64,000 bases of DNA from an uncultured Christensenella sp. (GTDB lineage Bacteria; Bacillota; Clostridia; Christensenellales; Pumilibacteraceae): the NCBI GenBank assembly GCA_910578545.1, contig CAJTPT010000001.1, positions 248,001 through 312,000 of the forward strand, read 5' to 3'. Shown in pieces: positions 26,501 through 35,894 of this stretch (position 1 is the stretch's first letter; the number at the start of each line of letters is the position of its first letter). The position numbers and the translations under genes are program-made. The notes under the pieces are model-generated. The model was not told the DNA's origin and did no database searches. It saw only the letters and a list, made by a program, of their open reading frames with translations.

Positions 26501-28023
26501 CGGTTGCGGGACTGCACAAGCGCGCACAACGCTTTTTCGACGCGCTAAACGGCAAAATAACCGCGGAGGAAGCCAAGGCGCGCATACTCGAATCGCGCAA
26601 CAAGGATTTCTGTCTTATATACAGCCTTATCCCGTTAAAGGACGAAGCCGACCTGATCGAGCGATACAAGTTTTTTGCCGACTTCTTAAAGACGAGCAAA
26701 AAGTACGGCTCGCAACGCCGGCTTTCCGAGCGCCGCACTGTGGACATTGCTTTTGACAACCTCGCGCGAAACGCAGGCTATGCCGATAGCTCGGTGTTCG
26801 TTTACGAAATGGAATCGCTCGACCGCCGCGTGATCGACATGTACGACGGGATAGAAATAGGCGGCTATACGCTCCGGCTCGACTGTTCTACAGACAAGGT
26901 CAAGCTTACCGTGACGGACAAAAGCGGCAAAAAACTTTCGTCCGTTCCCGCCTCAATATCCAAGACCGAGCAGGCATTAGAGATAGCCGAGTACAAAAAA
27001 TCGGAAGGAGCCAAGCGCAAACGGCTAAAACGCTCGCTCGAGGAAGCCATGGAAAACCAAACGCCGTTCACCGCCGCGCAGATACTTAATATAACGGCGC
27101 AACCGCTTATCCGTTCGTTCTTCGAGCGGCTTATACTAACCGACGGCACGCACGCGTTTGTGCTTACAGACGGAAAAATTACGGATATATGTTCCGGCGA
27201 GCAATCCGCGGTAAAAAGCTTTACCGTCGCCCACCCCGTCACGCTCAAAAATAACGGCACGTTACGCGCCGCTATTAAGTACGTTATTACCAACAATATA
27301 AAACAGCCGTTCAAGCAGGTGTTGCGCGAAATGTACATCATGGCGGACGGCGAAAAGGACGCGCTTGAAATACTGCGTTACAAGGGCTTTAACGTCGATT
27401 TAAAAAAGGCGGTCGCCGCGCTTAAAAACAGGGGTTGGGGCGTGTCCGAGGACATAGGACTTCGCAAGGTGTATTACAAGCACCGCACTATCGCCGCCAT
27501 ATTCCGCGAGTTCGACTACTATTACATTTACGATTTCGGGAACGAGAATCGCGAGCTCGAGTCTATAGTGTTTATCGACCGAAACGACTACACCGTCAAA
27601 AAGCCGAAGGACGTCGACCCCGTCGTGTTTTCGGAAACTTTGCGCGACGTCGATTTGATGATTGCAATCAGCGCCGACTCGACGTACGACTACGAGCTGT
27701 CCATGTCCACGTTCGAGATGCGCCGCGCGGTCATTCAGTCGATAACAGATATCCTCGGCATAACCAATGTGTCGTTCCTAAAAGAGAACGTAAAGGTCGA
27801 GGGCACGCTCGGCACGTACGTGGTTAACATTCGCACGGGGCTCACGTTTAAGGAAGGCAAAGGCAATCTGCTAATCAAGACCGTGGACAACTACGACAAG
27901 CCGATCGCGCTCGACTTTATCGACGAGGATCCCATCACAGCCGATATCGTTACCAAAGTGCTGATTCTTGCCGACGACGGCAAAATAAAAGACCCCGCAA
28001 TACTTAATGAGATTGCGGGATAA
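23530..28023 (+). CDS. Very large DUF4132-family protein
   Basis: 1,497 residues, soluble and charged, without signal peptide. Residues 1-about 1,000 are helical and HEAT/TPR-like. The last 500 have the DUF4132 signature: SEGAKRKRLKRSLEEAMENQ, PLIRSFFERLIL, IKQPFKQVLREMY (the QPFKQVxRExY hallmark) and a final block with DPVVFSETLRDVDLMIAIS and YVVNIRTGLTFKEGKGNLLI. This resembles E. coli YehI/MolR-type proteins, whose function is not established. It forms a two-gene unit with the 131-residue protein. No terminator is obvious downstream. Confidence 0.82.
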   Translation: MDIDKRVRYAVQQKIDEIDDETLSRLFVTDEYYAHQYLREHDIFTDKTEELKRLFPKNYKYFRAYYEQHDRNTIYTVWYLQEMLFIEYADIDFSDWTFLDKYFTPFADGYQTEGVSSFMVRQMHRDPNEILQKFNAYPRAGKILVPAVLAAATDGNGKLKSEAACDGLIEFVKNAGLEDSLRYLIFDSFLSTHDLATLAYFVNVVEQFKLTRFKSLKESMVHADIEYQLEFTADEYIKVMRSVVNGDYDKFLNGKNGTFRLLTVHTLLKYRKAEFESIAEKYVKEGNELIRRSFLYVIGMFDRYSENTGLYYDIVTEYEFTMPEYAAFYHCFTYDGRNGLGAKLFDLTLRLYDGMERAKFSVPANDDFPITTNVTKAELADILIGIAKNTGDRKQIAEIEKRYDKLPIDNQGQFLQRLGDVTSLDRRALTVGMLKSDSYYCKTAYKDSKIKLTYDEAVRVSEFLKSKKQTVKNNILKEFLRSTHKRRICAYLLSCKEPFRREIGEEMQNTLNGKIDRKALDEARSMHATRPNDSVIAIERSKADFPEYKKRPLEQINPKRIQYIFDEILKFIKQNKNYEYKPPYSSALTTIGAKFLPLQYGNSFDCYPLGDKLEAVFKTLSPTEIVELFLLCHMCDRNPHDYENCHAHGKALHVFDKLSSKYPTVKTMYLRELLPIALTLFADEDVATEYVKQLCLFGAFSNEDRCPNRILTAAMSADSDENIKTLIYLSDNDENPAFKVDIDSTLGSVLFAKAYERGLFSGEYIKYRLAKCGTIAHCLTDRNKNEYYMYAAGFKYPRFRDFYRSAIDEFVDYELNRGTLKTPFTSVVRRLAEIYGAEPFVKAIVKARSITLVRNNCDYWFGDQKDDIISKILKTVRPAEEDDLESFSALTDEYGVTDDELIRAAVYNLNFLNLVSEKLNIPGFKSAVLYFAAHLNESLNESRVEKIKEYSTIDYHDFKDGAFDFDWYADMINTVPARDFKRIYDNAKYITVAGLHKRAQRFFDALNGKITAEEAKARILESRNKDFCLIYSLIPLKDEADLIERYKFFADFLKTSKKYGSQRRLSERRTVDIAFDNLARNAGYADSSVFVYEMESLDRRVIDMYDGIEIGGYTLRLDCSTDKVKLTVTDKSGKKLSSVPASISKTEQALEIAEYKKSEGAKRKRLKRSLEEAMENQTPFTAAQILNITAQPLIRSFFERLILTDGTHAFVLTDGKITDICSGEQSAVKSFTVAHPVTLKNNGTLRAAIKYVITNNIKQPFKQVLREMYIMADGEKDALEILRYKGFNVDLKKAVAALKNRGWGVSEDIGLRKVYYKHRTIAAIFREFDYYYIYDFGNENRELESIVFIDRNDYTVKKPKDVDPVVFSETLRDVDLMIAISADSTYDYELSMSTFEMRRAVIQSITDILGITNVSFLKENVKVEGTLGTYVVNIRTGLTFKEGKGNLLIKTVDNYDKPIALDFIDEDPITADIVTKVLILADDGKIKDPAILNEIAG

Positions 28024-28181
28024 AATAATTAAGCGGCGAACAGCGGCGCATAACGCCAAAAATGGTTCGGTAACGGAACAATCGCAAGTTAATATCGAAC
28101 ATTACCGCAATCCACATTTACCACGACCCGTTTGTCGCCCGCAGGCTCATGACGTTTCCCTACGGGGGGGGCAACAATACG
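28024..28181. other. Intergenic between convergent genes
   Basis: No gene supported; it contains a run of eight G (near 28164-28171). Confidence 0.45.
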
Positions 28182-28216
28182 GATAAAAAGAGAGGTCCAA
28201 GCAACGACCTCTCTAA
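28182..28216 (-). terminator. Rho-independent terminator of glnN
   Basis: Minus-strand AGAGAGGTC / GACCTCTCT (9 bp; 28189-28197 with 28206-28214) with a TTTTTATCC tail. Confidence 0.85.
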
Positions 28217-28234
28217 TTTTATTCCTAAATAGCT

Positions 28235-30316
28235 CTAAACGTACAGCAACAAGTCCGTGTACGTCGGAAACGGCCAAAGCTGTTTGGGCATGATCGCTTC
28301 CAGCTTGTCGCAGTGTTCGCGTAGCTCTTGCATGGCGGCAAACACTTTGTTATAGTACGCGTCGGCGGCGGCTTGCAAGTCGGTATTTTTCTTTACGGCT
28401 TCAACGCTTTCGGCAAGCTTTTTCTCGGCGGCGTACGCCTTTGAAATCAAGTCGGAAACGGTTGCGAGCAGTTCGGACTGAACGGGCGCGTCAAGCCCCA
28501 AAGCCTTTATGTTGACTATGTTTTCGGAAAGCTCGGCGCTGAATTTTATAGCAGCGGGCAGTATCATACGTCCGGTAATCTCGCACATAGCGTTTGCCTC
28601 GATATTGATTACTTTGCAGTAGTTTTCGAGCAGAATATCCTTCCGCGCACGCACCTCTTCGGCAGTGTAAATCTTGAGCCGCTCGAACAGCTCGACGTTT
28701 TTGGTTTTGTCGTAGTACGAAAGCGCTTCGGGCGTGCTTTTAAGATTGAGCAAGCCGCGATTTTTGGCTTCCGTCGTCCATTCCTCGGCGTAGTTATCGC
28801 CGTTAAACACTATGCGCTTGTGCGCAATGTATTCATTTCTTATCAGCTCGAACGCGGCGGACTTAAAGTCGCGCGCCTTTTCGAGCACGTCGGCAAACCC
28901 GTTAAGCGCGTCTGCGACAGCGGTGTTTATCATGATGTTGGGGCACGCGACGTTAAGCGCGCTGCCGAGCGAGCGGAACTCAAACTTATTGCCGGTAAAC
29001 GCAAACGGCGAAGTGCGGTTGCGGTCGGTCGTGTCCTCGAATATAACGGGCACGGACTCGACGCCCGTCGACAGTTTGGTGCCAACGCGGTTGCTGTATT
29101 CCTTGCCCGACGCAAGCGTTTCGAATAAATCGGTAATCTCGTCGCCGAGAAACATGGATATTATGGCGGGCGGCGCTTCGTTGGCGCCAAGGCGGTGGTC
29201 GTTGCCGGCCGACGCGACGGACAGTCGCAGTAAATCCTGGTGCTCGTCTACCGCCTTGATTACCGCGGTGAGAAACAGCATGAACTGAAGATTATTTTTT
29301 AAGTCCTTGCCCGGTTCCAAAAGGTTCTCGCCGTCGGACGTGGAAATCGACCAGTTATTGTGCTTGCCCGAGCCGTTCACGCCGGCAAACGGTTTTTCGT
29401 GCAAAAGGCAAACCAAATCGTGTTTTTGCGCAACATCCTTCATGACCGCCATTGTAAGCTGATTGTGGTCGGTCGCGATATTGACTGTGGCGTAGATGGG
29501 CGCAAGCTCGTGCTGAGCGGGAGCAACCTCGTTGTGACGGGTTTTGGCAAAAATGCCGAGCTTCCACAGCTCGCTGTCAAGGTCTTCCATGTAGCGAAGC
29601 ACCTGTTTTTTCAGTGCGCCGAAGTAATGGTCGTCAAGCTCTTGACCCTTTGGCGGCTTTGCGCCGAACAGCGTTCTGCCCGTAATAATAAGGTCTGGGC
29701 GTTTTTTGTACAGCTCTTTGGGAATGAGAAAGTATTCCTGCTCGGGGCCTACGGACGGAGTAACGCGGTCGGGGGTTTTGCCGAACAGCTTGAGTATGCG
29801 AAGCGACGCGCGGCTTAACGCGTCCATAGACCTAAGCAGCGGCGTCTTTTTGTCGAGCACCTGCCCTGAGTAACTGATAAACGCGGTGGGAATGTACAGG
29901 ACGGAATCCTTAACAAACGCGTAGCTCGTCGGGTCCCACGCCGTGTAGCCGCGCGCTTCAAAGGTGGAACGCAAGCCGCCCGACGGAAAACTCGACGCGT
30001 CGGGCTCGCCCTTAATAAGCTGTTTGCCCGAAAATTTCATAATGACCGTACCGCCCTCGGCAGGCTGAATAAAGCTGTCGTGCTTTTCCGCCGTTACGCC
30101 GGTCATGGGCTGAAACCAGTGCGTGTAATGGGTGGCGCCCTTTTCGATAGCCCAGTCCTTCATTGCGCCCGCCACGACGTCGGCAACGTCGGAAGCAATC
30201 GACTTGCCTGTTTTTATGGTTGTTTGCAGCGCCTTAAAAATTTCCTTTGGCAACCGCTCGTGCATGACCTGCTCGTTAAACACCATCGAACCGAACAGCT
30301 TGGGCACTTTAGTCAT
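28235..30316 (-). CDS. glnN: Glutamine synthetase type III
   Basis: Forms glutamine from glutamate, ammonia and ATP. The 693-residue length is that of GSIII, much longer than GSI (about 440-470). Diagnostic features are the N-terminal FGSMVFNEQVM, the HYTHWFQPMTG stretch, VGPEQEYFLI (metal-binding Glu), KHNNWSIST, VASAGNDHRLGANEAPPAI and the NRTSPFAFTGNKFEFR region. The start at 30316 is set by GGAGGGTGTAT just upstream. It has its own strong promoter and terminator. Confidence 0.96.
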   Translation of the reverse strand: MTKVPKLFGSMVFNEQVMHERLPKEIFKALQTTIKTGKSIASDVADVVAGAMKDWAIEKGATHYTHWFQPMTGVTAEKHDSFIQPAEGGTVIMKFSGKQLIKGEPDASSFPSGGLRSTFEARGYTAWDPTSYAFVKDSVLYIPTAFISYSGQVLDKKTPLLRSMDALSRASLRILKLFGKTPDRVTPSVGPEQEYFLIPKELYKKRPDLIITGRTLFGAKPPKGQELDDHYFGALKKQVLRYMEDLDSELWKLGIFAKTRHNEVAPAQHELAPIYATVNIATDHNQLTMAVMKDVAQKHDLVCLLHEKPFAGVNGSGKHNNWSISTSDGENLLEPGKDLKNNLQFMLFLTAVIKAVDEHQDLLRLSVASAGNDHRLGANEAPPAIISMFLGDEITDLFETLASGKEYSNRVGTKLSTGVESVPVIFEDTTDRNRTSPFAFTGNKFEFRSLGSALNVACPNIMINTAVADALNGFADVLEKARDFKSAAFELIRNEYIAHKRIVFNGDNYAEEWTTEAKNRGLLNLKSTPEALSYYDKTKNVELFERLKIYTAEEVRARKDILLENYCKVINIEANAMCEITGRMILPAAIKFSAELSENIVNIKALGLDAPVQSELLATVSDLISKAYAAEKKLAESVEAVKKNTDLQAAADAYYNKVFAAMQELREHCDKLEAIMPKQLWPFPTYTDLLLYV

Positions 30317-30338
30317 ATACACCCTCCGTAATGAACAA

Positions 30339-30361
30339 AGACGCCGATTATCTCGACGTCT
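30339..30361 (-). promoter_or_regulatory. Hairpin in the glnN leader
   Basis: A 9-bp stem (AGACGTCGA / TCGGCGTCT with one G-U) and a 5-base loop sits directly after the promoter, before the ribosome site. It could stabilise or attenuate the mRNA; no glutamine riboswitch is recognised. Confidence 0.5.
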
Positions 30362-30373
30362 ATAATCTATTGT

Positions 30374-30403
30374 ATTATATACAGTGTGAGAAAAAACTGT
30401 CAA
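30374..30403 (-). promoter_or_regulatory. Sigma-A promoter of glnN
   Basis: TTGACA (30398-30403), 18 bp, TATAAT (30374-30379). Confidence 0.8.
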
Positions 30404-30444
30404 GCAATTAAAAATAAAAATCAAATGTTTTTGCGGTTCGCGTT

Positions 30445-32088
30445 TTATTCCGCCGTTTCAACCGATTGCGCACCGCCCGACTGCGACTCTTGGGCGGATT
30501 GCTCAACTTCGACGGGTTGCATTGCTTCAACAGGTTGCGCCGTGTCGCCGCCGTTTGACGACTTCGTTTTGGGCCGAAAAACAAACGCCGCAACAGCCGT
30601 TACCACGCTCAATACCGCCGCAGCCCAAACGGTGCCCGCAACAGACATATTCACTTCGACAAGCACGCCGCTCACACCGCCGGTGTTTCCAAGCAATTTG
30701 TCAAACGACGTTGCAAGCGCATCGAACAAAAAGCCTATAACGATCGCCGCAACGGCAAACACGGCAAGCGCTATTGCGCGTACGCCGAGCGTAACGGTTT
30801 TATCATTGTTATCTATGACGTTTTTAAGCGTACCTGCCACGGCAATGTACGCCGTAATTCCGCCGCAAATGCCCAGAAGAACGTACAGTATCGCAATAAC
30901 CAGTGCACTGCCGGTCAGCTTGGGCATACCCGCTACAATGCCCGCAAGTCCCATATTCGGCTTAACCGAAACGACGTACAGATAGTCTTGCTCGACAATA
31001 AGCTTGATACAGTTACAGCAAAGCAGAATAAACGTCGTAAAGGCAAACGCCGCAAAAATCACACGCTTTAATACAGCCAAGCGATTTTGTCCGTCGCACA
31101 GCGCGGACAGCATGCCCCACAAAACCATGCACGTCGCGACGAATATAAACAACCCGAACGGCGAACCGGACGACGCTGTCACCGGCGATAATAGCGAGGT
31201 AAGCAAAGTCGCACCGGTCATGCCGAGCATGACCTTTAAGTATTTACTCACGTTCATATCGGGTTTATGCCGAGAATACCCGACGATACACTTTATGATA
31301 TACGCCAGCGAAACAATAGCGGTCGTTAGCAATAACAGCACGACAAGCGCGGTCGTGCAAAGGAAAATCAGCATTTTAAAGCGCACGGCTTCCGACCCGT
31401 CCCCCTTCGTCTTTACCATACAGTATGCAAAATAATTGACGTCGGACAAATGCTTACAGTAAATCTCGGTCTGCTTTTTGGCAACCTCGAATTCCGTCGC
31501 TTTCGGGTGTGTGACCATCCAAACGCCCAAATCGAACGACGCGGCGGCGGTGGCGTCGGACATTTGCCGTTCGATTTCTCTTTCCTGTTTAGACGACGGG
31601 TTCAAATATGTAAACGCGCCGATAATTTGAAAAACGGACTGTTCTATTTCGGCATAGCTCGCTCTTAGCGTTCCGCCGGACACGTCGTCTATAACTATAC
31701 TGCCGTCGCCCATAACGGTAGCGTAATCGGCGACCTTGACGGGAGCGAACAGCGCGACAAACAGCATTACGACGGACAGCGCCAAAACGATAATGCTCGA
31801 AACAAGCCCGCGCCTTTTGCCTGTCATAACCGACTTGACGCTTTGCGCCATGCTCTTTTTGTACTTTGCCGAACTCGCGGCTGTCGGCGCCGCCGATTGC
31901 CACGTCTGACTGTTTTCTGCTTCTTCCGATATATCGGGAATATCAGCAACCGCTTCGTCGGTCGCTACGGTCTCCGACAGCGTATCATGCCCGAACGGGT
32001 CTATATCGGCAGTGCTTCCGAATCCGCAATTGCCGCAAAACGCGTCGTCGTCTTGCATCTTTTTTCCGCACTTCATGCAGTACTTCAT
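30445..32088 (-). CDS. Zinc-ribbon multi-pass membrane protein, unknown function
   Basis: 547 residues. The N-terminus is a zinc ribbon, CMKCGKKMQDDDAFCGNCG (two CxxC pairs at residues 4-22), then an acidic linker, a first membrane helix near 95-117, an extracytoplasmic domain of about 120 residues, and about six further helices to residue 490. Such zinc ribbons are common at the N-terminus of Firmicute membrane proteins; the task here is unknown. The C-terminus is low-complexity (Q/E/S-rich). GAGAGG precedes the ATG. Confidence 0.75.
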   Translation of the reverse strand: MKYCMKCGKKMQDDDAFCGNCGFGSTADIDPFGHDTLSETVATDEAVADIPDISEEAENSQTWQSAAPTAASSAKYKKSMAQSVKSVMTGKRRGLVSSIIVLALSVVMLFVALFAPVKVADYATVMGDGSIVIDDVSGGTLRASYAEIEQSVFQIIGAFTYLNPSSKQEREIERQMSDATAAASFDLGVWMVTHPKATEFEVAKKQTEIYCKHLSDVNYFAYCMVKTKGDGSEAVRFKMLIFLCTTALVVLLLLTTAIVSLAYIIKCIVGYSRHKPDMNVSKYLKVMLGMTGATLLTSLLSPVTASSGSPFGLFIFVATCMVLWGMLSALCDGQNRLAVLKRVIFAAFAFTTFILLCCNCIKLIVEQDYLYVVSVKPNMGLAGIVAGMPKLTGSALVIAILYVLLGICGGITAYIAVAGTLKNVIDNNDKTVTLGVRAIALAVFAVAAIVIGFLFDALATSFDKLLGNTGGVSGVLVEVNMSVAGTVWAAAVLSVVTAVAAFVFRPKTKSSNGGDTAQPVEAMQPVEVEQSAQESQSGGAQSVETAE

Positions 32089-32124
32089 TTTGCAACCTCT
32101 CTAACCTTTTGTCTCTTTCACTAT

Positions 32125-32153
32125 ATTATATATATCTCGACACAAAAAGTCAA
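32125..32153 (-). promoter_or_regulatory. Sigma-A promoter of the zinc-ribbon gene
   Basis: TTGACT (32148-32153), 17 bp, TATAAT (32125-32130); leader about 30 bases with a good ribosome site. Confidence 0.8.
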
Positions 32154-32231
32154 TACCAAACCAATTAAGAATTCGGAATTAGGCGTAATAACCGCGTTAC
32201 ATCGAAAAAAGTAAAATTAAATTTATAACGT

Positions 32232-32264
32232 AAAAAATAGCGTAACGGCATTACGCCGCTACGC
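32232..32264 (-). terminator. Terminator of the peptidase/adhesin gene
   Basis: Minus-strand 10-bp stem GCGTAGCGGC / GCCGTTACGC (32240-32249 with 32255-32264) followed by TATTTTTT. Confidence 0.75.
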
Positions 32265-32347
32265 CTTTATATTAGGTCTGCACCAAAATTTTTTACGTGG
32301 CTGAAACTCATACGGCTTGAAGCATAGCAATCGTAGTTCCAAGTCCA

Positions 32348-35300
32348 TTAATTTGTAAGATATATATACGCACTGAAACATTCAAACTTCCAGTTGTCTG
32401 CCCCAAAACCCGAAGCATCAAATAGGAATGTAAACGATTTTGTATCCTTGTATTGTTCTAAATCAAGTACAATAGTAAATGAATACTCCTTGATTGATGT
32501 ATTCGTTTTATTTCCGCCATGATCAAGCTTTTTTGACCAAATTATTTTATTTTTAGTATCATCTCTAAAATAAATATGCTGATATCCGTCGTTGACTTCC
32601 CATAAAGAAAGTGAAAATTCTATCCGTATCTTGTTTAACGTCGTATTTTCGACAAAAGGATAATAAACGCTCATACATGTATCAAAAGAAATTTTTCTAT
32701 TTTTGTCCTTTCCCGCATCCGTTATAGTATAGGGACCAAATTCGGTAGTAGCCGTTAAATAATAATCATATTTTGCATAAAGTATAATATTGCCTGTCTG
32801 CGTCGAGGAAATACTCGTTACCTGAGTTGTAAATTCAATTGTAGTGTACCAACCGTAAAAATTATATATCTCGGGACCTTGCCCATACGATGTACAAAAA
32901 CGCGGCTTCGGTAAGACCGATATTCCTTTACCGTATTCATAGTAACAATAAGGTTCTAACACTTCCATATCTGACGCTAAATTTTTGTAGGTAATAATAT
33001 ACGTTTTTGCCTTCCATTTGGCGTATAAAGTGATGCTCACACTCGGTGTTTTTGCCAAATTTATAACAGATTGTCCGTCGGTATATACTACAGAGCCGGT
33101 TGCCGACTTAGCCCAACCTATAAAGTTGTATTCGGTTTTAGTAAACGTATTTTTGCGCAACGTCGCCGAAATATCGTACGTATGAGTCGTGTAAGCCATC
33201 GTTCCGCTACCGCCGTTAGCATTGTAATAAATATAATAAGTTATGGCAATCCAACGAGCAAAAAGCTGTGTTGCACCGTTGTTTTGATCGGTTGGCGTCA
33301 AGTCCGGCATCGTCTTCCAGGTTATTTTTGTACCGCCCGTTCTGGCAGTATACCAACCGTTAAATACATATCCCGTGCGCGACGGATTGGGAAGGCTTAT
33401 GTTTGAATCGTAATCTGCGGCAATTAGATTAACGGTCATATCACACAACGGGTTGAAATATATAGAATGTACTTCGTTTATCCATACGGGAACAATATTA
33501 ATAACGGAATAGTTTTCGCCCAAGTCGGGTACGCTTGTCCAGTCAACCGTTGAGTTTTCGTATTCAAAATGGTCGAATATCTTCCCTTCTTTAAAGCCTT
33601 GTGCCGATCTTTTGAACAAAGCGATCAAATTGATTGAGCTTAGCACCGTGCCGTACTGAATATAACACTTATCGTCGGACAAACCGCTATTGCTCAGCCA
33701 CGTAATACTGCCGTTATTATTGATTTTTATTTCATAGCTTTTCGGCGACCATTTTGCTTTGAGCGTTGTAATACCGACTTTATCCCAAGCTTTTGTGCTA
33801 CGCCCGTCCGCCGTAAAATATTTTTCGTTATCGCTATCATACCAACCGTCCAAAACATGTCCTTCTTTTTCGGCGATTACACTTACGGGTAAAGACGATC
33901 CGTATTTTACAATTACAAAATTATCGCCGGAAATAATACCGCCGTTTCCGTCAAAGATAACAGTGCAGTCTTGCGGAATCCATTTGGCGTATAGAGTAAT
34001 CGTATCGTTCGACTCCCATAAACCGCCTTCGGAATAAGGCTTTCCATTATAATCTTTATTATCATACCAGCCGCCAAAATCATAGCCGGGCATTGTCGGA
34101 ATAGGTAGGCTTTCTATAGTCGAGCCGTTATATACTGTTCGCGATTCTATTACTTGTCCGTTACTTATAAAATCAATAGCGAATTGCGAGGAAGTAATGG
34201 CATAGGAATATTGACTGAACGCTTGTTTAAAATCGTCCTGCGCATTGTACGGTACAACGATAGTGGGTACATAGTTTTGAAAAACGTCCGTTCCGACGAC
34301 GGGCGCGGAATACGTATCGAAATAAACCGTTCCAAGATTTATACAATTCGCAAACGCGCTATCCCCGATTTCCGGATTACCTGTAAATATGACTGTATCG
34401 ATATTGCGATTTTTCTCGAATGCATACGGTACGATTTTATCAGTAAAGAAAGGTATAGTTACCGTATTGTCGACGGAAAATGCCTGTATAATGGTAGTTT
34501 TAGATTTATTATATAATATATTATCGTCTGCGCAAAACCGTGCATTGGATTCATCTACACTTATACGCGCCCTATCACAACCCGCAAAGGCGCCGTAGCC
34601 TATTTTGCTGATTCTGCACGGCAACTCAATTCTCATATTCAAATCACAGCCACGGAACGCATATTTCCCAATAGAGTCAATCCAAGAAAAACTCGACACT
34701 GTAGTTAATGTTTCACAATTCTCAAAAGCGCTGTCGCCGATTTCCGAAATATAATGTGTCAATTGCAAACTCGTTATATCGTTACCCGCAAATACACCGT
34801 TACCAATGTAGTAGGGTGTTTTATCATGGATTTTCGATGGGATTCGCAGTTCCCCTGAAACAGGGTATCTTACGGCTGTGATAGTGTGTCCGCTTTCATC
34901 GGTTTCATACAAATCGTCTACCGTAGTATATCCGCATTCAGTGCATTCCAATTTCCTATAGTTTACTGTATTGTATTCAAAAGTCTCTATATTCTCGCCC
35001 GTATCTATAAGCTTATGGGTATGTTGCACGTCCATGTATATCTGATATTGAAAATATTTTGACGGTACCCACATACAAGCCTCATCACCTTTATATCCGT
35101 AATGAACAATGAATCCATGTTCCCCGTTTAACTCTGCATATCCGTATGCCAACATCATATGATAGTTTTCCGCGCCGTTTAAAAGCATTGACATTCCTAA
35201 AATGATCGGTCTGCCTTCAATTATTTCTGATAATGCAAGAATCTCTGAAAACACATCTGTATGGATAGTAACTTCATCAACTATATCAGAGTATTTTTCC

Positions 35301-35878
35301 ACAAAGGCTTTTGCCGCTCGTGTAACAGGACCTACAGCTTGTCCCAACCCGGGGAACCAACCTAATTCTGTTAAATCATATAATTCGTCATACAGACCGT
35401 CTTTTGTACCTATACTTTTAAGCCCGTAATCAGGATACGCATCCGTACGGAACATTGGATTCGTCATTAAATCTCCATAATCATCACTTAAAAACTGTCG
35501 GTTGTTTTCGCCATACTTGGGTATTAAGCGCCTATCCGAATAGTAGTTGTGATATCCCAACAACATTTGCATGGCAACAGTAGTACATGTGCCGGCAACG
35601 TTATAAGAATGGTTTTGTTCAGCATGTGCCGGGTTTGCTTTAAAATATGCTTTATTGCTTATGTACCAAACATCTGATAAATCGTTCTCAATATTGCTCA
35701 CATATTCGCCAATATCATCGCCTGACGAACTTAAAAGTGTGATTTGATTTAACGGTGAAACATAATTCTCCTGTGCATGCACTGGTTGTTGTTTTATTGA
35801 AAACAACAATACAGCAGACGCGATCAAAATTGCAATTATTACCAATATTTTTAATTTTTTTATTTTTAAATAATCCAT
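32348..35878 (-). CDS. Secreted cysteine-peptidase/adhesin with LRR and InlB-type repeats
   Basis: 1,176 residues. Signal peptide with helix 11-27 and a likely AQ cleavage near 36. Residues 60-275 look like a papain-fold cysteine peptidase (C39/C10-like): Cys98 in VAGTCTTVAMQMLLGYH and His240 in ENYHMMLAYGY. Then BspA-like leucine-rich repeats (about 360-560; IGDSAFENC, IGKYAFRGC) and several InlB B-type (Listeria-Bacteroides) repeats ending in GWY..LYAKW. There is no LPXTG or C-terminal helix, so surface attachment is not explained. AGGAG sits before the start at 35878. AT-rich relative to its surroundings. Peptidase activity is inferred. Confidence 0.75.
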   Translation of the reverse strand: MDYLKIKKLKILVIIAILIASAVLLFSIKQQPVHAQENYVSPLNQITLLSSSGDDIGEYVSNIENDLSDVWYISNKAYFKANPAHAEQNHSYNVAGTCTTVAMQMLLGYHNYYSDRRLIPKYGENNRQFLSDDYGDLMTNPMFRTDAYPDYGLKSIGTKDGLYDELYDLTELGWFPGLGQAVGPVTRAAKAFVEKYSDIVDEVTIHTDVFSEILALSEIIEGRPIILGMSMLLNGAENYHMMLAYGYAELNGEHGFIVHYGYKGDEACMWVPSKYFQYQIYMDVQHTHKLIDTGENIETFEYNTVNYRKLECTECGYTTVDDLYETDESGHTITAVRYPVSGELRIPSKIHDKTPYYIGNGVFAGNDITSLQLTHYISEIGDSAFENCETLTTVSSFSWIDSIGKYAFRGCDLNMRIELPCRISKIGYGAFAGCDRARISVDESNARFCADDNILYNKSKTTIIQAFSVDNTVTIPFFTDKIVPYAFEKNRNIDTVIFTGNPEIGDSAFANCINLGTVYFDTYSAPVVGTDVFQNYVPTIVVPYNAQDDFKQAFSQYSYAITSSQFAIDFISNGQVIESRTVYNGSTIESLPIPTMPGYDFGGWYDNKDYNGKPYSEGGLWESNDTITLYAKWIPQDCTVIFDGNGGIISGDNFVIVKYGSSLPVSVIAEKEGHVLDGWYDSDNEKYFTADGRSTKAWDKVGITTLKAKWSPKSYEIKINNNGSITWLSNSGLSDDKCYIQYGTVLSSINLIALFKRSAQGFKEGKIFDHFEYENSTVDWTSVPDLGENYSVINIVPVWINEVHSIYFNPLCDMTVNLIAADYDSNISLPNPSRTGYVFNGWYTARTGGTKITWKTMPDLTPTDQNNGATQLFARWIAITYYIYYNANGGSGTMAYTTHTYDISATLRKNTFTKTEYNFIGWAKSATGSVVYTDGQSVINLAKTPSVSITLYAKWKAKTYIITYKNLASDMEVLEPYCYYEYGKGISVLPKPRFCTSYGQGPEIYNFYGWYTTIEFTTQVTSISSTQTGNIILYAKYDYYLTATTEFGPYTITDAGKDKNRKISFDTCMSVYYPFVENTTLNKIRIEFSLSLWEVNDGYQHIYFRDDTKNKIIWSKKLDHGGNKTNTSIKEYSFTIVLDLEQYKDTKSFTFLFDASGFGADNWKFECFSAYIYLTN

Positions 35879-35894
35879 AATTGTTTCTCCTTTT

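Noticed and set aside
28140..28175. G-run as a quadruplex or phase-variable tract
   Set aside because: A single G8 run without others nearby and not inside a gene; unsupported as a quadruplex.
30445..32088. Zinc-ribbon protein as a transcription factor
   Set aside because: About seven membrane helices and no DNA-binding domain beyond the ribbon.
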